The notes below the pieces were generated by a model. The model made no database searches, was not told the origin of the DNA, and saw only the letters and a list, made by a program, of their open reading frames with translations. This document shows positions 1 through 12,266 of a stretch of 64,000 nucleotides of DNA, one piece after another. A program made the position numbers and the translations under genes. Numbering within the stretch: position 1 is the stretch's first letter; every line of letters starts with the position of its first letter. Source of the DNA: Eucalyptus grandis (taxonomy: Eukaryota > Streptophyta > Magnoliopsida > Myrtales > Myrtaceae); contig NC_052614.1 in NCBI RefSeq assembly GCF_016545825.1, positions 12,108,559 through 12,172,558 on the forward strand, in the 5' to 3' direction.

Positions 1-383
1 TTTCAATTTGGGAATTTAGGATTCTTACTTGGTGGAAGAACCTAAATGGCGTCGTTTTGTTGATTGGATGCTAACTGTATTCTCGGCAAGCCCGTCGGCT
101 TCAAAAATTAATAAAAAAGTGTCACGTCGGATTTCCGGCCAATCAGATCAGTGTTCACACTGAAATGATAGTTTTGTAAACTTATTGGCACTTAAGTGAA
201 CCCAAATAAACTCTTGACACAAAAGTGAGCACCATACATAACTTTTGTCACTTTTAATGTACTTACTCTCGTATTTACAAATATCTATAAATTGTTTTCT
301 TATAATTAGGTTTTGCATTGAAATTGAGATTAGAGATTCCTAAGTATTTCTCATGATTAAGTCTGGCTGTGAAATTTATGTAG
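1..383. other. AT-rich intergenic DNA, no gene seen
   Basis: No open frame here resembles a known protein. The stretch is AT-rich and has the feel of a degenerate MITE or foldback tail, but I could not pair its ends. It precedes the start of the dispersed repeat that begins near 384. Confidence 0.3.
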
Positions 384-1843
384 TCAAGAGTGTTTTTTAA
401 GTCCGTGTGTCCTGAGTGATCGCATGATAATTTTTTACTCATTTCTATCTTGACTATTACTTCTACTCGAGCAGAAAAGACAAGCCTCTGTTCGTTAGTC
501 TTCATGAGAAAGAAGTCTTTGTTGTATCGATTAGGGTCTAGTGCTTGGAGTCGTCGCAACACGCTAACGTTTGTTATTGCAACCCACTCAAGTTTCGTAC
601 CTTCCATAGATCGGCAAGACAGCGACCTGAATGATTCTGATTGATTCTCACTGGTCCTGGTGCCCTTTTTCTTTTCTTTTTATCCCTAATGTCCAAGTCA
701 AATGGCCAACCTTTGAATGTTCGCCGTGCCCTCCGACTCTCCAATGGGACAGCTTCTGATTAGTTTCCTGATGTAATTGGTCTTTTGGTGGAGTTGAGTG
801 CATGCGCAAATTTTCCACAGGATGACCCGGTAATGACAGATCGAGCCTTCTAGATGAGTAGGGAAGATAAAACTTGGTGACATCGAGCCCACACGATTGA
901 ACTAAACCAATCCTCATCGCTAGTTCCAGCGCATCGTGAGGTCTGTGATTGATGGTCCTAATGAGCCCGATTTACGGAAGGAATTCATCTCAGACCATAT
1001 CATACGCTTCGCTTCTATGCAGTGCACACTTACTAATTCAATAGGAGTTGTCAGTGCAAAGTTGCCAACACATCTAGGAATCTTGCCAAGGCATATTACA
1101 CAAGTAACTATCATCGACATGCTCAGACATGCTTAGTTAAACATGTACATATGTTACCTGTGTCAACACTGGCACGCTTAAATGCATTTCAAGATTTTAA
1201 CATGTGACAGACAATGAGCATCTAGTGTAAACTAAAGCAGAAAAAACCCAGCAAAGATCAAAGAGCGTATCTACTCACACGCAGTATCAATTATTGCACT
1301 CGTCATCCAAGCATGCGTAATGGAGCTCAACAAACACGCTTTTGTGCTAGTCAAGGTAGTTGGAATTCTATTATCCAATCGCTGTAAAGTCACGGAGAAC
1401 AGGAGTGTCGAACTACTCATTTCAAACACGGCAGCAACAAATTCTTTGCTAAAGCTGGGTTATCATACTATTGTTTGTCTAAAGTTACCATTAATCTGAC
1501 ATGATTTCCCATAAAGAATCCATCTCTGGCTAAAGTTTCCAGTGGAATCTGAAATAATTCCAGATTCTAGACTGGATACTTTGTCTCCACAAAGAGCAGT
1601 TGCGTATCCAACTCTCGGTATTCAGCAATTGACTTTAGTTCAGTCGCAAGACGAGGGTAAAACGGTAAGTAATTCCACTAAGAGAGTGCTTTCTGGACAT
1701 TAGACTACGAACTCCTATGAGAGGTTGCAGTAAAGAACGAGCCTGTGAGAAAATTGATTTTAGTATTGAATATTGCATATAGCACCGTCAAATACAGTCA
1801 AAACAAATCATTAACCAGAAAAGATAAGATTCCACTAACTTAT

Positions 1844-1895
<52 letters not shown>

Positions 1896-2269
1896 ATCAT
1901 CATAGACAATGGAGAAGATTATCACAGATCTCAACAAGAGACAGAAACAATGCCTATGGCGTGCTTCAAGCACCTGTAGACACGCGAAACAGAGGAACTC
2001 TTGTTTACTACTCCTAATGCTTTTGTGGCAAACTTATTTTGACTCACCAAAGAGTGATATCAAAGGACACACGAAATACTTCATGTACATGAATAAAGGC
2101 AATTGCTTCGGAAGTCCATAGATGCTGAATATTTTGATTCAAGTTACTTCAATTCGAGCTTCATCATGAGTGACGGAGTAGAACTAGATATAGAAGAGGC
2201 TGTTAGAAGGAAAATCACACATGCAGTATGATTAAACCATAGCGATACCTCATTTTGCATAAAATATAG
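384..2269. repeat. Dispersed noncoding repeat, copy A
   Basis: This segment recurs with many substitutions at about 23740-25220 (copy B), 44260-46110 (C) and 47780-48466 plus 49680-49927 (D). Shared landmarks are a block with TCGGCAAGACAGCGACC near 610-635, a block around 930-1135, a block around 1240-1460 and a (GA)n run followed by GGATATCATCATAG. Short frames are open on both strands (for example 936-1136 plus and 648-917 minus), but the copies differ by frameshifts and stops. I therefore treat it as noncoding or as a dead gene of unknown family. No terminal repeats or target duplications were found. Confidence 0.6.
1848..1892. repeat. (GA)n microsatellite
   Basis: An uninterrupted GA dinucleotide run of about 22 units. 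The same position in copies B and C, and in the 32.6 kb copy, also carries a GA run of different length, so the microsatellite is an inherited part of the dispersed repeat. Confidence 0.95.
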
Positions 2270-2848
2270 TGTAAGAACTCGGAGGCTACCACTATGTAAT
2301 ATCGTCCGCTTTGGACCTCTGGCCCTCATGACTTTGAAACCTATTACACAGAGTAGAGAACTCAAACCTTATCAATTAGTTCAGGACTCCCTCCCTAGGC
2401 GATGTGGGATAAGAGATATGCGTTTAGCCTCGCTCGCATATTGCCAAGGCATTGCACTAGACCGTTCCTCCACACTTCTTGGGTCTAGGTCTTTACATTC
2501 TCTCCTCCTTTGGGCACAATGGCACTAGATCGTTCCTCTGTACTTCCCTAGTCCGGGTCGTCATGTTCTCCCCCCTTTTGGGCACAACATCCCCATTGTG
2601 TCCCCACACGGTAGGGGAGTCAGCTTTGATATCACTTGTAAGGACTCAAGGGCTACCACTATGTAATATTTTCCGTTTTAGGCCTCTAACCCTCACGGCT
2701 ATAGAATGCGTTACACAGAATAGAGAACCCAAGTTTTATCAACTGACTCAAGACTCCCTCCCTAGGCGATGTGGATAGATTGGCCCTCGTATTGTCGAGG
2801 CATTGCACTAGACTGTCCCTCCATACTTCCCGGGTCTAGGTCGTCACA
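2270..2848 (-). mobile_element. Complete TRIM retrotransposon with TATAG target duplication
   Basis: Two direct repeats, 2270-2497 and 2637-2848, both begin TGTAAG and end ACA and flank an internal region of only 139 bp. Next to the right repeat, 2623-2636 reads as the reverse complement of a tRNA-Met-type primer-binding site (TGATATCAAAGC on the minus strand, against the common TGGTATCAGAGC). Next to the left repeat, 2498-2514 is a purine tract on the minus strand (a PPT). So the element lies on the minus strand, with its 5' LTR at 2637-2848. The 5-bp sequence TATAG occurs at 2265-2269 and again at 2849-2853 as a perfect target-site duplication. There is no coding capacity, as expected for a terminal-repeat retrotransposon in miniature. 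It may be Cassandra-related; I could not verify a 5S-like motif. Confidence 0.88.
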
Positions 2849-2869
2849 TATAGTAAATGACTGTTCTAA

Positions 2870-3370
2870 GCTATCAACACATATTCAACCACCAAAAGAT
2901 TAATATTGAATTTATTCAAGAATGACAAAGTGATACAAAGGGCAAAATGTAAGGTTATTTATGCTGCTAGAGATGACAATACAAGCTTGTTTCTAGTAAA
3001 CACTTAGGATGAGCACACATGTACTTGGTCTTTCCAAGTGAGAAGCTTTACATCTACGTGCAAGCAAAACATTATTTAAGCTTGTGGAGGCCAGTTCCTA
3101 AAGTGAAGTTGAAAGAGTTCAAGAAAATTGTGCGAAAGCAAATGAGCTTAGATGTTCGCTAGTGCAGAAGGACTAAGCCTAGGATAATCATAAAACTAAA
3201 TGGGATGTCCACTTATAAGTTCGACATGCCGTGGAATTATTATGAAGAAATTATTTATAGAAATCCTTGAAATACTATGAAGGGAAAGGTTATGAGAGAA
3301 TAACCAAATTCAAAGACCCATCTTCCAACGGTTTTATGTTCTCTTTGATGTGGTGAGGAAAGAAATTACT
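2870..3370 (+). pseudogene. MULE (Mutator-like) transposase, N-terminal part, broken
   Basis: Translating the plus strand in shifting frames gives the typical upstream part of a plant MuDR-type transposase. There is a DEHTC-like motif near 3008-3022, then a stretch like KEFKKIVRKQ near 3110-3140. A WNYYEEIIYRNP-like segment follows near 3232-3268. Stops and frameshifts make it non-functional. The reading stops at 3370, exactly where a copia element begins, and resumes at 12267 (LEGCSSLIRLD-like), so one transposase gene was split by the insertion. The family call rests on motif order and spacing. Confidence 0.72.
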
Positions 3371-3715
3371 TGTTGTGGCAGATGTAGAAACTATAATGAA
3401 ATTGAAATTGAGAAGAATAAAAGAACACTAGATTTAACATGGAAACCCTTGTGGGAAAAATCATTGGGGGAAGAGAAGTAAAATCCACTATAGAAATCAA
3501 GGATTACAAAAGTTGTCTCTAAAAAGCTTAGACTCTTTTTATCCCAACTTCTTATATATAGCCAAGAATCAAATCCAAAGTAGGAAACCTCTTTTTAGGA
3601 AACCTTCTCCAACTAAGAAAACTATTTAATTAGGAAACCTATTCAAAAAAAAAAAAAAACTTACTTGAATTAGGAAACTTTCCTTTTCGGGCTCAAACTT
3701 GAAACATATTTAATA
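3371..3715 (-). repeat. 3' LTR of the copia element
   Basis: On the plus strand it begins TGTTGTGGCAG and ends CATATTTAATA. The matching 5' LTR begins TGTTATGGCAG and ends CATATCTAGCA, so the expected terminal TG of the sense strand has mutated here to TA. An A-run at about 3646-3659 is specific to this copy. Confidence 0.88.
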
Positions 3716-3899
3716 ATCTCCACCTTGGCTCAACGTTTGAGTCAAGTTACAATCACTTGACTTGAATTCTACATGAGCAATAGACAATCTTCTCCTCCTT
3801 TTAGAGTAAAACTCAATTGAAATAAATATTAACCAAATCTAAGCAATGCTTGAAATTGGCGATAGGCAAAGGCTTTGGTAACATGTCCATTGGATTATT

Positions 3900-6800
3900 T
3901 TCTGCACCAATCTTCAAGACCTTAATATAGCCATCAACAAGAAATCTCAAATAAAATGATATCGCATATTAATGTGTTTTGTCCTTGCATGATACATTTG
4001 ATCTTTAGTAAGATATATAGCACTCTCTGACTGTCGCAATGGATAACAATCACAGCATGATCCATATTGAGCTCTCTAAATAAGCCTATTAACCATATGG
4101 CCTCTTTAACTGCTTCTGCAATAGCCATATACTTTGCTTCTATAGTAGATAAAGTTACTTTATGTTATAAAGTAGCTTTCCAATTAACTGCACAACCTCC
4201 GACAATGAAGATGTATCCAATGAAAGACCTCATCTTATCAAGGTCACCAGCATAATTGAAATCAACATATCCTATCAAAATGTCACCAGTTTTCCCAAAA
4301 CTTACAACTTGCCACTGAATTTTCCATGAGCATGATAAATATCTACTTACCATGCTAACAGCATGTGAAATATTGGGTCGAGCACAAAATATGGCATACG
4401 TAATGCTACCAATTGCACTAGAGTATGAAATATGTGACATATATTTTACATCCTCATCTATGTGTGGACATAAATTAGTTGATAATCTAAAATAAACAGC
4501 AAGAGGAGTACTTATTGGTTTGGCATCTTTCATGCCAAAATGATCTAACAACTTCTTAATGTAACTTTTTTGGGAGAGATGTAATTTTCTTCTTTTACGA
4601 TCTCACAGAATTTTCATGCCTAGGATTTTATTCACTACATCTAAATCCTTTATCTCAAATTCAACACTCAACTACACCTTCAAATTCTATATATTAGATG
4701 TATCTTTTGCCACAATCAACATATCATCAAAATATAATAAAAGATAAATGAAAGAGCCATTTGGAAGTTTGCGCAGATATACGCAACTATCATATTTGCT
4801 CCTACAATAGTTAAGATGCACCATAAATGAATCAAACCTTATATACCATTGTCTAGGCGCGGCCATATATAGACTTTTTCAATAGATAATCATAATCTTC
4901 CTTACCTTCAAATTGAGAACCTTATGGTTGACCCATATAGATTTTCTCTTCAAGTTCACCATGCAAGAAAGTTGTTTTCACATTGAGTTGCTCCAACTCT
5001 AAATCATGCATGGTAACTAACGCAAGAAAAAACCCAAATAGAGCTATGTTTAACGATAGGTGAAAACACATCATTAAAATCAACTCCCTCAATCAAACTA
5101 TAGCCTTTAGCAACTAGACAAAGTTTGAACCTAAGTCTTCAACTCTAGGAATACATTCCTTTCTTTTGAAAACCCATTTACAGCCCACAACTTTCTTTCC
5201 TCTTGGTGGTTTGACAAGCTCTTAAGTTTGATTCTCTTCAAGAGGTTTCATTTCTTCATTCATAACAACTAACCACTTTGCTAAATCTTTTGAAGAAATA
5301 GCTTTTTTTGTAAGTTTTAGGCTCATTATACTCTATTGACTCTACAACTAAAAAAAAAACAAAAGTAACAAAATCTGAGAGCCCATATTTATGTGGAGGT
5401 TTCACTGTCCTTCTTGGTCTATCTCTAACAATAGAATGTTGTTCCTTTTCACGTTCTTTAAACTCAATATTATTAGTACATGATTGAACTAGTTGCGAAG
5501 AAATTACTTCAAGCTCTGCTTTCTCTACAACACTTTCTAAATTTTCATCACAAGAAATAGATGATTCTTTTTAGGATGAAGCATAAAAGACTCATCAAAG
5601 GTAACATATCTACTAATAATAATCTTAGATGAATTAACACACTAAAGTCTATTACCTTTTACATCAAAAGTATAACCAAGAAAGATGCATTTTTTTTGCT
5701 CTAGACTCTAATTTTCCTTCACTAAAATGTGCATATGCTGGACATTGAAACACTCGAAGAGAAAAATAATCAACAAGTTTACTTGATCATACCTCCTCAA
5801 GTGTCTTGCACTCAATAGATGTGCAAGGAGAACGATTTATCAACTAAATAGTTGTATTGACCACTTCAGCCCCAAACTCTTTGCTTAAACCAATATTAGA
5901 CAGTAGGCACCTAGCCCTTTTTAATAAGGTTATGTTCATGCATTCTGTAATACCATTCTACTGTGGTGTATTCACTGTAGTGTGATGCCTCATAATACTT
6001 TCAACTTTGTAAAACTCATTAAACTTACCTCTACAAAATTTCAGCCCATTATCTGTTGTTAACCACTTAATCTTTTTACTGGTTTACTTCTCAATTTATG
6101 TTTTCCATTATTTAAATCTAACAAAAACTTCACTTTTCTATTTTAGAAAATAGACCCAAACCTTTCTTGAAAAATCATAAATGAAAATGAGTAAGTACCT
6201 TGAACCAAGGCCTTTCCAAGGAACTTTTGCAGGCCCTCAAAGATCAAAGTGAAAATAATCCAAAGTGCCATTCGTTGTGTGAATTCTTATTTTGAAATTG
6301 ATCATTTTATGTTTTCTAAAGATACAATGCTCACATAAATCCAATTTTCCAATTTTCTTACCACATGGAAGACTTCTCTTACTCAACTCTTCCATCCCTC
6401 TAATACTCACATGATCAAATCTCATATGCCATAATTTAGTGTTGTCTGAGTCTGACATAGCAAATGAGACTGCAGCTGAACCGGTAACTGTAGTGCCTTG
6501 CAGCTAATACAAGGAGCTAGTTTTAAGTCCTTTCATCAATAGAAGTGAACCTCTCATAATCTTCATAACTCCACCTTCAGCTGTAAACTTACAACCATTA
6601 GCATCAAGTATATCCAAAGAGACAAGATTTTTCTTCAAATTAAGAGCGTGTTTGATATTATCCAAAGTCCTGATGATGCTGTCGTACATCTTAATATTGA
6701 CAGTCCCTATCACAACTACTTTGCATTTGGCATTGTTTCCCATTAGAATAACTCAACCGTTAAATTCTTTGTATGTGGAGAACTAGTCACGATTAGGGCA

Positions 6801-7700
6801 CATGTGGTACGAGCAACCTAAATCAAGAATCTAACCATCACTAAATTTATCTTTATCATCAGCAACCAATAACAAATCTTCATTTTCTTTTTTAGCAATA
6901 CAAGCTTGAGCAAGGTTTTTGTTTCCCTGACTCTGCTTGATCTAGTAGTTCTGATTGTTTTGCCGATTTGTGCTCCCTTGATTTTGCTTTTTCATGTTAT
7001 TTTCTCTTTGTTGTTTTGCCTTCAATTCCAGACAATTTATCTTGATGTACCCCTTAGACTTATAATAGTTGCAAATTAGACCTTCCTCTAGCAACTAAAT
7101 TGGCCCCATGATCATTCCTGTTTTCAAAAGTCAATTCCGTATCTAGTTTCCGCTTATTTAGGAGACTAGTCTTGACATCTTTAACATCAATAGTTTCTCT
7201 ACTAACAATCATGATTTCTCTAAAATTCTTATAAGAGGAATGTAGTGAAACTAACACTAAGAGAGCTCAATCCTCATCTTCAACCTTAAAATCAATACTT
7301 CTTAATTTAGAGATAATAGCATTGAATTTTGAAATATGAGATTTAAGAGAAGCACCTTCAATCATATGAAGAGTGAAGAGTCATTGCTTGAGCCTCAATT
7401 GATTGGTGAGGGATCTTGTCAAAAATTACTCTCCAATTTATTCCATAAACCTATAGCTACTTTCTGATCCAGTACCTCCTATAGAACTTCATTCATGAGA
7501 CACAACTAAATAGCAAACACAGCTCTTTCATCCAATTCTTTGCATTTTTCATTTGACGTGTTTTTCGATTTCTTCCCTTTTTCGAACAAAGTTTTCTTCA
7601 AACCCTGCTGCATACCAACATACGGACTTGCCATAGGTTGAAATTGCCGCTCCCATCAAACTTCTTAATATCAAATCTCATTACGCACTTGAAGCCATAA
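3900..7700 (-). pseudogene. Copia gag-pol polyprotein, degenerate
   Basis: Read from 7700 down to 3900, the domains come in copia order. The gag start, with a FDIKKFDG-like motif, is near 7680-7628. A protease/pre-integrase stretch is at 6743-6504. The GAG-pre-integrase zinc motif (LWHMRFDH...CEHC) is at 6458-6330, followed by integrase core remnants to about 6100. Reverse transcriptase has YFDDM at 4734-4720, where YVDDM is usual. RNase H with a GYVDFNYAGD-like motif lies in 4551-4165 and its C-terminal part in 4128-3934. Many stops and frameshifts separate the pieces. Integrase upstream of RT defines copia, and the wording of the pre-integrase stretch resembles Tork/Tnt1 elements. Confidence 0.88.
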
Positions 7701-7742
7701 CCAGAAGATCAGGAAAAAAAACCTAAGGCTCCGATACCATAT

Positions 7743-7948
7743 TGTTATGGCAGATGTGGAAACTATAACAAAATTGAAATTTAGAAGAATAAAAGAACAC
7801 CACATTTTATGTGGAAACCCTTGCGAGAAAAACCACAATGAGAGGAGACGCAAAATCCACTATAGAAATCATACATTACAAAAAGTGACTCTGGAAAACT
7901 CAAACTCTGTGTCTCAATTTCTTTTATATAGGCAAGAATCAAATCCAT
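7743..7948 (-). repeat. 5' LTR of the copia element, first part
   Basis: Matches 3371-3578 of the 3' LTR, then stops at the TCCAT where the gypsy LTR inserted. The remaining part is at 12135-12266. Confidence 0.9.
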
Positions 7949-10900
7949 TGTGACATCATGAAATTTGACCCCATCTCGAATATATGAAATGGTTGTTTCG
8001 TCGACACGCCTATGGTCATTTTACTCTAAGTTGGCCACTCACGAATTAGCTAATCTATTAAGTGAAGCCATTAAGAGATATAAACGCGGCAGACTAGAGA
8101 ATTTGATTGTAAATCGACTGTTCAACCATAATAATCGGTAAAGGTCAATACGATACTGTACAATCGAATTAAGATTGGATATAAGTCGATTCGACAGAAA
8201 AACGTAATTGAATTGCGGGTGATTCCACATGATTGCGATATTCACATCAAACGGCTATAACCCGATTTCCTATTGATAGTGCCTTGGGACACGTAAATGA
8301 AATCTTGCAATTTTTTCGACAACCGAGAGTCGCCTACGAACCGAAGATGCACAAACATGGATAAAAAATTATCGACCACGGGTCAAACACACTAAAATCC
8401 CTTAAAGCTACCCGATAGGTTATGTTTTACTAAAATCGCGTTCGGTCGATTTTAACCACAAAATTGAATTCAGTTTCAGGAATCGGACGTTCGAGTGTGT
8501 CACGATTCATTTTTAGGACATCGTCTCATCTTTCAAAGAAATTTCGTCAAATCGGTTTTCAAACAAAATGGAAAATAAGAGCAAATTCGGAATTAGAGGA
8601 AAAAGGTGGAATTGGCTGCCCAAAATGGATTTGCTTGTGGAAAATTGAGGTAAATTGTGATTGGAGGAAGCATGAACTAAGATGTAAATGAAGACTTTGT
8701 GGGCAATGCAATGATGCATTTGATATTTCTCCTTAGGTTCCCATTGGTTAGAGTTTGGACTTTCATGTTCTCCTCCCCCCCTTTCTCTCTTTCTATCTCT
8801 CCTCTCCCATGCGCACACTTCTTTCCCCCTGCTTCTGCCGAATTCTTCCTGCCCATTTCCCTCAGCCCCTCTCTCACGCACGTCTCACCTTCTTCTCCTC
8901 TTTGGTTCTGCCACTAACTCCATTTCCCTCACGCTCAGTAGCCTCACCCTCCATCCACTTCACACGCCACCAGCATCCTACCATCCATCATCATCTCTCC
9001 TAATCCCCATCATCCCACCACCTCCCTCCATCGCCATCATCCCCCATACACCACAGTGTCACCCATCATCAGCAAACCACTACCAGAATAGCCAGCCACC
9101 TCACCAACACCTTACAATCCAGCAAACCCAGCCCACATGTCCACCACCCCAACGCCTGACTCCTCACCAGCTCATCGTTTCACCGAAACCACCACCTTAG
9201 CCTCGCAAGCAACCACCCAAGTAGCCCTCAGTAAGCTCAGCCAAGCAGAACTGAACCAACCACAAACCGTGAGCTTATGGGTTGTTTTCTTTTGCTGTTA
9301 GGCCTCCGTTAAAAACATGGTAGACTCAGGTCCTCACCACCGTCGTGTCGCTGTTGCCGTGAACCCGCCACCGTCGAATTCCGGTGAGTTAACTCCCTAA
9401 TCCTTGATTAGGTTGTTAATTGCGCTTAGGGGGGTTAGATTAATGTTAATTATCTTAGTTAGATTAGTGTTAATTAGCCTGGTTAGGTTAGTGTTAAGTG
9501 GATTAGCTTAATTTCAGATTCAATTTACTGGACACTCGCCGTCTGCTATTTTTGTGGAGAAAAATGTGCTGCGATTTTGAGATTGCTTCCTCTTGAAAAA
9601 TGTTCTAGATATCTTCAACTATGACATATATTTTACTCAAGATTTTAAGGATTTAAAAGAATGAGACTTCAGCTTCATCATTGCGAAACAAAATCTCGGG
9701 TTAGTGTTGGAACTTGTGACCTTTGGGTGTTTAAAGGATTTTTATCAACTCTTAGGGTCCGATTTTCGAAAGAGTTTCTTCATAGAAGTTGTTCATCACA
9801 TCTTCTAGTTTAATATAGAAATTTCAGAGCAAACGAACAAGTTTTGGATCTCGAACCAAACTGATTTCAGAAAACAGAATTTCTGGACACGGTCACAGTT
9901 TTTGTAACGGTTTGGGCAAATTACTTCTCTCAATCTAGAAATATTTGGGTCAAGGTGTCTGTATAAAAAAATTTCTTCTAAGTGTCCTTTATAACATATT
10001 AAAATTTGAGAATTGTTCAAATTCGTATAGTTAGGTTTCTAGATTTAAATTTGGAGATGTGCAAGTGGACCGGTTTTTGCCGATTAATGCCAGTTGTGGT
10101 TTTGTAATTGTTCTTGGTATCTTACTTGCTGGGAAATGAATATGTTGTGATTTGGTTGATGTTTGGCATGCTGAGAACTCATGTGTGATATGATGAGGTC
10201 GATTGCTCTATGTTGGTTATTTACTACTATTTGCAAAAAGTGACCTTATAAATTATTAAATAGAAAGTAAATGAGGTGTCGGGTCCGAACACCAAAACTT
10301 ATTTATCCAATAAAAAATGAGGTTTTAAACTAGATACGTGCAAATTTTGATGGATTAATTTTGAATACATGAGCACTTATGAATTTATTTCTAAAATTAT
10401 TGAACAAAAAATAAAAAAGGTTACTAAAGATTGTCTTTAAAAAGGGGTGTTTGGAAAAGAAAATAGAAAATAAATGAGGTGTCCGGTTTGGACGCCGAAT
10501 GTTATGTGTTCAATAAAATAAGGAGGTTTTATACTAGATGCGTGCAAATTTTAGTGGGTTAATTTCAAATACGTGACCCCGTGTGAATTTATTTTGGAAA
10601 GTTTGAACAAAAAAAAAAGTTACTAAGTTTATTTTTAAAAAGGGGATTTTGGTGTTTTGGCTGTATGATGGAAGGTAAAAGTTGACTTAATTAATGATGT
10701 GCCTACACGGTTCAGTTAATTAAGTGGTTCAGTTTAATTAAAAGCAATTTATTTAATTACTTGTGATTATTTAATTAATTATAATTAGCGTAAATTGTGA
10801 TAGAATAGCCGTTTTGTAGAATTTTACACTGATCACCGTGGTTAAAGTTATATGTGAAATTGATTGCTTATTTGTGCAATTGAGCATTTGGTTGTTGGTT

Positions 10901-12129
10901 TGGATTATTATTGCAAAATTTGATTTTATGGTATTTAAATAGAAAAATACCGGGTGTCGGTTTTTTATGCCAAAATATGTTATGTACTATATAAAATCGT
11001 GAAATTTTGAAATGGGAGAGTATCACATTTTATGGTTCGATTGGAATGTGTGACCACGCACAATTATTTTAACGGGAATTTTTAATACGAAGAAAATTGG
11101 CCAAGTCCATTATTTGAAATTGAGGCATTTGAGTACAAAGCACGATGTTCTTAGCCGAGTATGGATGTGCGTATGGTCACTATCAGAACCCGTCCTGATG
11201 TGTATGAATACACGAGGCGATGCTTGATTAAGTTCGGATGCCCCAAGTTAACAGATATTGGTCGCAATAGAGGCTGGGCCGATGCTCCTTTATGAAATGC
11301 CGTTTAGATGTTGACGTTGTTGTGCCCGATGAAGCGGGATGACACCCAGTTATGCCGGATGACCACCGACTGTTGAGTTGGCCGTGATCGATGGGTTGTA
11401 ATACCTGGGACACACCTGAGTGATTGAGATAGCTATGCCTAACTATGGGACTAAATTGTGTGGTACAGAATGGGACGTGTCATAATGGTTTGGCCTTATA
11501 ATCGAGACCCATGTGATTGTTTGAGAATGAAATGAAGTGTCCTGGTTATTAAATACGCTTAGTGTACTCATATGCTATGTGTGATGAGCTAATGTGTAGG
11601 AACGTGCCAAGGCGAGGTAAGTCCTATATGGTGCATGTTTAGGACGTCTCTGAGTGAATTAGCTTCCTAATCAGGGTTTAGGGTTTTCACTTGCTGAGAT
11701 TTTATCTCACCCTGTCGTGGGCTAACCTTTTTCAAGGCCATAGCATGGAGATCTGCTGAGGGCAGATGTGATGGGCGCGAGATGCGACACCTTTTGGCTG
11801 GCCCTGTCGTTAGCGAAGTTTAGGGTGACCCTGATCCCTGAAGGTTTTTGAGAGGGTCGATCGGAAGTTGGCAACGTAAGGACTTGTAAATCATTAAACT
11901 CCATAGGGACAACGATAGTTAATTGAATAAGTTGTTTTCGGCAACCTTTGTGGTGTGTTTGTACTATCCCTATTTCTGATGTTTGACTAGGTGTTGTATT
12001 TAATTAGCTTCCACATGTGCTTAATTGAAAGGAAAAAAAAAAGGATTGGGTCGGCGACACGTCCTGGGATGTCGCTTTTTAAATCGACCGCCGAAGAATT
12101 TGCGCGAGCTCAAGGTTTGGGGCATGACA
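7949..12129 (+). mobile_element. Solo LTR of a Tekay/Del-like Ty3/gypsy element
   Basis: It starts TGTGACATC and ends GGCATGACA. It is flanked by a perfect TCCAT duplication (7944-7948 and 12130-12134), and no internal domain or second LTR is present, so it is a solo LTR of 4181 bp. It aligns by shared blocks with the LTRs at 17259, 37164 (reverse), 40927 and 49928: the opening 300 bp, the branch with GTGCAAATTTTGG, and the closing block with GGATGTCGCTTTTTAAATCGACC. It is about 0.8 kb longer than those copies. Open frames inside it are short and unconserved. Confidence 0.92.
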
Positions 12130-12134
12130 TCCAT

Positions 12135-12266
12135 AGTAGGAAACCTCTTTCTAAGAAACTTTCTCCAATTAGGAAAATCATTCAATTAGGAAACCTATTC
12201 AAAATAAGATACCTACTTGCATTAGGAAATTTTCCTTTTCCGGCTTAACTTGAGACATATCTAGCA
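12135..12266 (-). repeat. 5' LTR of the copia element, second part
   Basis: Continues the LTR broken at 7948 (AGTAGGAAACCTCTTT against the intact copy near 3592) and ends at CTAGCA followed by the TTACT duplication. Confidence 0.9.

Larger units (their letters stand above)
3371..12266 (-). mobile_element. Ty1/copia retrotransposon, Tork-like, nested
   Basis: The element lies on the minus strand. Its 3' LTR is 3371-3715. Its 5' LTR is 7743-7948 plus 12135-12266, interrupted by a gypsy solo LTR. The outer 5-bp target duplication TTACT is at 3366-3370 and 12267-12271. The PBS (reverse complement, GGCTCCGATACCA) is at 7727-7739 and the PPT (minus strand GCCAAGGTGGAGAT) is at 3716-3729. Excluding the nested LTR and its extra TSD copy, the element is about 4.7 kb, normal for this group. 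It inserted into the MULE relic. The 5' LTR (about 338 bp once joined) and the 3' LTR (345 bp) have diverged noticeably, so the insertion is not recent. Confidence 0.92.

Noticed and set aside
936..1136. Short plus frame with similar counterparts at 44708-44998 and 48196-48384
   Set aside because: Reading frames differ between copies by stops and frameshifts, the opposite strand is equally open, and no family is recognised; kept only as a repeat finding.
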